Shown: positions 6,541-8,815 of the stretch, in pieces
Layout: every line of letters begins with the position of its first letter
Numbering within the stretch: position 1 is the first letter of the stretch
Assembly (NCBI GenBank): GCA_002436115.1
Contig: DIXV01000132.1
Coordinates: 1 to 8,815 of the forward strand
Length of the DNA stretch: 8,815 bases
Reading direction: 5' to 3'
Source: Streptococcus sp. UBA6071
GTDB taxonomy: Bacteria; Bacillota; Bacilli; Lactobacillales; Streptococcaceae
Made by a program: the position numbers and the translations under genes
Notes under the pieces: generated by a model
Told to the model about the DNA's origin: nothing
The model's input: the letters and a program-made list of their open reading frames with translations, nothing else
The model's database searches: none

Positions 6541-6575
6541 GATAGGGTTAAAAACTTACAAGAATTGAGTATAGA

Positions 6576-7001
6576 ATGAAAGAAATTTTAAAACAATTTC
6601 GTCCATTTGATTTCATTCTGATTGGCCTAGCCCTCCTCCTCTCCTTTACCCCAGCTCTTGTGACAGGCTTTGTCTACAATCAGTCATCAAGTGAGGAAAG
6701 CAAGCTAGTAGCCGTCGTTAAAATCAATGGTCAAATTGTCGATGAACTGCCCTTGCAGGAGGGACAACATCAAGAAACCACCTACTATCCTAATCCAGGA
6801 CAGTACAATATTGTCGAAGTGGATGGTACTTCTATCCGTGTCAGGGAGGATAACAGCCCTGACCAAATTGCGGTCAATACTGGATGGATTAATAAACCAG
6901 GACAGATTTTGGTCTGCCTCCCCCACCAGCTCATCATTGAAATCCAGCAGAGGGGCGGAACATCTGATGAGTCAGAAGAAGAGTTAATATTACCGATATA
7001 A
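6576..7001 (+). CDS. Membrane-anchored NusG domain II protein (EetA-like candidate)
   Basis: This 141-residue protein has a short basic N terminus, one membrane helix (about 12-34) and an outside NusG domain II fold (about 43-124). The domain signature is the conserved end: VREDN-SPDQ-IAV-NTGWI (88-105) and KPGQ...VCLPHQLIIEI (108-123). A short acidic tail (SDESEEE, 130-136) follows. It is not the NusG transcription factor; single-domain membrane versions of unknown biochemical role occur beside quinone, flavin and electron-transfer genes, and I believe Listeria EetA is of this type. Most relatives I recall carry two cysteines in a CPDxxC pattern, here replaced by Ser94 and Ala99; only Cys114 remains. 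The ribosome binding site is weak (TTGAG, 6 nt before ATG). It has its own promoter and converges on the prenyltransferase gene. Confidence 0.82.
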   Translation: MKEILKQFRPFDFILIGLALLLSFTPALVTGFVYNQSSSEESKLVAVVKINGQIVDELPLQEGQHQETTYYPNPGQYNIVEVDGTSIRVREDNSPDQIAVNTGWINKPGQILVCLPHQLIIEIQQRGGTSDESEEELILPI

Positions 7002-7005
7002 GAAA

Positions 7006-7038
7006 AGGGCGGTTTTCGTAAAACTAGCCCTGTTTTTT
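7006..7038. terminator. Bidirectional intrinsic terminator
   Basis: AGGGC (7006-7010) pairs with GCCCT (7027-7031), and GTTTT (7012-7016) with AAAAC (7020-7024), closing on a 3-nt loop. TGTTTTTT follows on the plus strand. On the minus strand the hairpin is followed by TTTTCT. It lies 4 nt after the plus-strand stop codon, and its T-tract overlaps the stop codon of the convergent prenyltransferase gene, so it serves both. Confidence 0.88.
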
Positions 7039-7993
7039 ATATAAAAATCCCAAGTAGCAAAACCAACACATACATGCCTGAAAAGAGGACAAAATTCTTG
7101 ATGGAGGTTACAAATGTTTGGGATTTGATTTGTTTCCTGCGGAAAATGATGAGATGTTTTGCAAATGGAAGGACCAGAATAAGACCCAACAAAGCCCAGA
7201 TTGGCAAGAGCCCCAACATGATATACATAAGCCACATCATCCATGGCAAGATGCTCAAAACAGTGTAGAGTAATACAGCAGCCTTGGGCTGGATATAGTG
7301 AACTAGAGTATAGCGATGATTGCGTAAATCTTGCTCATAGTCACAAAGATTATTAGCCAGCATGATATTGGCAATCAGGCAGATAAGGGGGATAGACATG
7401 GCGAAAATCTTCAGAGTCTCCAAAAAGTACCAGTTGATATTGGCAACCCCTTCTCCGATTGACCAAGAAGTCACGAGAAAATCAGAGGGAGACTGGATGT
7501 AAATAGCCAGGAAAAAGATTCCAAATCCCATAGTTACACCCGAAAAAACTTCACCAAGTGGTAAGCGCGAAAGCGGCATCGGACCAAAGGTATAGAAAAT
7601 CCCAATCAAGAAGCAGAGGGCTCCCAGTGGCAAAAGGATTAAATCTGTTCGCCAGACTAAAATGAGGGAAAAGAAAATGGAAATAAGTAACAAGGTCAGG
7701 ATAATGTCCACCATCTCTTTAAAATCCAAACCATGCTTGCCCAGCACATTTTCCTGCTCCCGATAGTCCATATCGACTGCTTTTTTATAGTCCATCGTAT
7801 TGTTAATAGCTGTCGTACACATGTCAAAGCAAATAACTGCAATAATAAACAAAATAGTGTTGAGCCAGTCCAGTTGTTGGTAATAATACTGAGACCAGAG
7901 CAGACCAATCATCATAGGAAAGACACTGGCAACCTTGGTTTTCAACTCAACAAATTCTAAAAAAACGGGCAGGGATAAATGCTTAATCTGCAA
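7037..7993 (-). CDS. menA: UbiA/MenA-type prenyltransferase (DHNA polyprenyltransferase-like)
   Basis: This polytopic membrane protein of 318 residues has about 8-9 hydrophobic segments and both aspartate-rich UbiA motifs. Motif 1 is NNTMDYKKAVD (residues 64-74) and motif 2 is NNLCDYEQDLRNHRYTL (214-230). The family landmark YTFGPMPLSRLPLGE lies at 134-148. Such enzymes attach a polyprenyl chain to 1,4-dihydroxy-2-naphthoate, making demethylmenaquinone; the MenA/DmkA branch fits best, but the aromatic substrate is not proven. The start is taken as TTG at 7993, since AGGAG lies 7 nt upstream. The ATG at 8008 would have its closest AGGA-like site 15 nt away and would add five residues. The gene overlaps the end of apbE by 11 nt, implying translational coupling. 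Confidence 0.87.
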   Translation of the reverse strand: MQIKHLSLPVFLEFVELKTKVASVFPMMIGLLWSQYYYQQLDWLNTILFIIAVICFDMCTTAINNTMDYKKAVDMDYREQENVLGKHGLDFKEMVDIILTLLLISIFFSLILVWRTDLILLPLGALCFLIGIFYTFGPMPLSRLPLGEVFSGVTMGFGIFFLAIYIQSPSDFLVTSWSIGEGVANINWYFLETLKIFAMSIPLICLIANIMLANNLCDYEQDLRNHRYTLVHYIQPKAAVLLYTVLSILPWMMWLMYIMLGLLPIWALLGLILVLPFAKHLIIFRRKQIKSQTFVTSIKNFVLFSGMYVLVLLLGIFI

Positions 7994-8815
7994 GATGATA
8001 CTCCTCATTTGTTAATGTAAAACTTTCCTTGAGTCCATCACTCAAGTGAACTCCACGATCCTTGTCAATAAAAACAGCTTCCACTCCATCCAGACTATTG
8101 ATATAGACCAGCCCCTCTTCTATTCCATAGATGAAGAGAGTCGTTGACAAAGCGTCTCCTTGGATAGATGTATCTGAAAAAACAGTCACGCCAGAAATCG
8201 TATTCTCCACTGGATAGCCAGTCTCAGGGTCTAAGATATGGTGATAAATGTTTCCATCAACTTCAATATAGCGTTCATAAATACCAGAGGTGACAACTGA
8301 ACGGTTAGTCTGGTAGACATTACCTACTGTCGCTCCGCGTACCTGATCTGGATCTTGTACACCCACCCGCCAACCCTGTTCATGGTTTGGCGAAGTTCCC
8401 ATGACCACTACATTCCCCCCAAGGTTGATAATTGCCGTAGTAATGCCTGCTTTTTCAAAGAGTTCTTTAACCTGATCTGCAATATAGCCCTTGGAAATAG
8501 CTCCCAACTCCAAGCTCATCCCCTTTTCAATATAGACCGTCTTCTCCTTTTCATCTAATTGAACCTTGCGATAATCGACAAAAGGAAGGGCCGAATGAAT
8601 CTCAGTTGGATCAGGTTTTCGGGCATTTTCAGAGCCAATGTTCCAGAGTTTATTGATAACCCCAATAGTAATATCAAAGCGACCTTGACTAAGTTTTGAT
8701 GCTTGCAGAGCATCATCGATTAATTCGAAAGTCCGATCATCCACCTTCACTGCCTCTTCACCTGCCGCCTGATTGATTCGGTATATATCCGAGCCTTCTA
8801 TCGTTGCCGACAGTA
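7983..8815 (-). CDS. apbE: ApbE-family FAD:protein FMN transferase, 5' end outside the window
   Basis: The frame is open to the right edge (276 visible residues). A GTG at 8750 is not the start, because the upstream codons continue the family sequence (SATIEGSDIYRINQAAG). ApbE enzymes move FMN from FAD onto Ser/Thr of target proteins, usually outside the membrane. Visible motifs, numbered from the first complete visible codon: FDITIG (46-51), LGAISKGYIAD (103-113), the flavin-binding NLGGN (130-134), HHILDPETGYP (191-201) and DALSTTLF (220-227), whose Asp and Thr bind magnesium. About 40-60 N-terminal residues are missing, including any lipoprotein signal, so location cannot be read. It precedes the prenyltransferase gene with an 11-nt overlap; the promoter lies beyond the window. 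Confidence 0.93.
   Translation of the reverse strand, partial: LSATIEGSDIYRINQAAGEEAVKVDDRTFELIDDALQASKLSQGRFDITIGVINKLWNIGSENARKPDPTEIHSALPFVDYRKVQLDEKEKTVYIEKGMSLELGAISKGYIADQVKELFEKAGITTAIINLGGNVVVMGTSPNHEQGWRVGVQDPDQVRGATVGNVYQTNRSVVTSGIYERYIEVDGNIYHHILDPETGYPVENTISGVTVFSDTSIQGDALSTTLFIYGIEEGLVYINSLDGVEAVFIDKDRGVHLSDGLKESFTLTNEEYHLAD
7991..8005 (-). promoter_or_regulatory. Ribosome binding site that decides a TTG start for the prenyltransferase
   Basis: On the minus strand, AGGAG (8005-8001), a 7-nt spacer and TTG (7993-7991) lie inside the apbE coding sequence. The upstream ATG at 8008 overlaps this AGGAG itself and has no close Shine-Dalgarno sequence of its own. Confidence 0.7.

Noticed and set aside
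8748..8750. GTG at 8750 as the start of the ApbE gene
   Set aside because: The upstream codons to the window edge are open and encode typical ApbE sequence, and no ribosome binding site precedes the GTG at suitable spacing. The gene is truncated by the window.

Overview
This window looks like a core-chromosome segment of a Streptococcus, possibly close to S. suis or the sanguinis-type streptococci. The evidence is low-GC DNA, the streptococcal gene set recJ, apt, metA, dnaD and trmK, strong AGGAGG-type ribosome binding sites, TATAAT promoters, and an Apt sequence typical of the genus. The species call is inference. No tRNA, rRNA, CRISPR array or insertion sequence was seen.

Layout from right to left, since most genes are on the minus strand. 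At the right edge is a two-gene minus-strand unit: an ApbE-family FAD:protein FMN transferase (5' end outside the window) and a UbiA/MenA-type prenyltransferase. It converges on a plus-strand gene for a small membrane-anchored NusG-domain-II protein, and the two units share a bidirectional terminator. Together these three resemble part of the flavin/demethylmenaquinone electron-transfer gene sets known in Listeria and lactic acid bacteria. A non-coding gap of about 370 bp follows, holding two divergent promoters and a perfect 9-1-9 palindrome. Then come an RsuA-family pseudouridine synthase, the single-strand exonuclease RecJ, adenine phosphoribosyltransferase (apt), and a tight metA-dnaD-trmK unit. 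The last unit runs off the left edge, where the ribosome binding site and start codon of one more gene are visible.

The most interesting stretch is the 210 bp upstream of metA. It contains a 17-bp MET-box-like palindrome centred near -65, a consensus promoter with a 17-bp spacer, and a leader of about 113 nt. The leader can fold into a compact three-way junction. One strand of its main stem (CCUCC) is also complementary to the metA Shine-Dalgarno sequence, which is how a translational switch is built. I do not recognise it as a known riboswitch class. MetA itself carries Glu at position 111, which predicts homoserine O-acetyltransferase activity rather than the succinyltransferase activity its family name suggests.

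How the genes fit together: MetA feeds methionine and SAM synthesis, and the operon also contains the SAM-dependent tRNA methyltransferase TrmK and the primosome protein DnaD. RecJ and Apt are housekeeping genes with their own promoters. The right-hand module probably makes a membrane quinone and flavinylates exported proteins; no quinone head-group synthesis genes are visible in the window.
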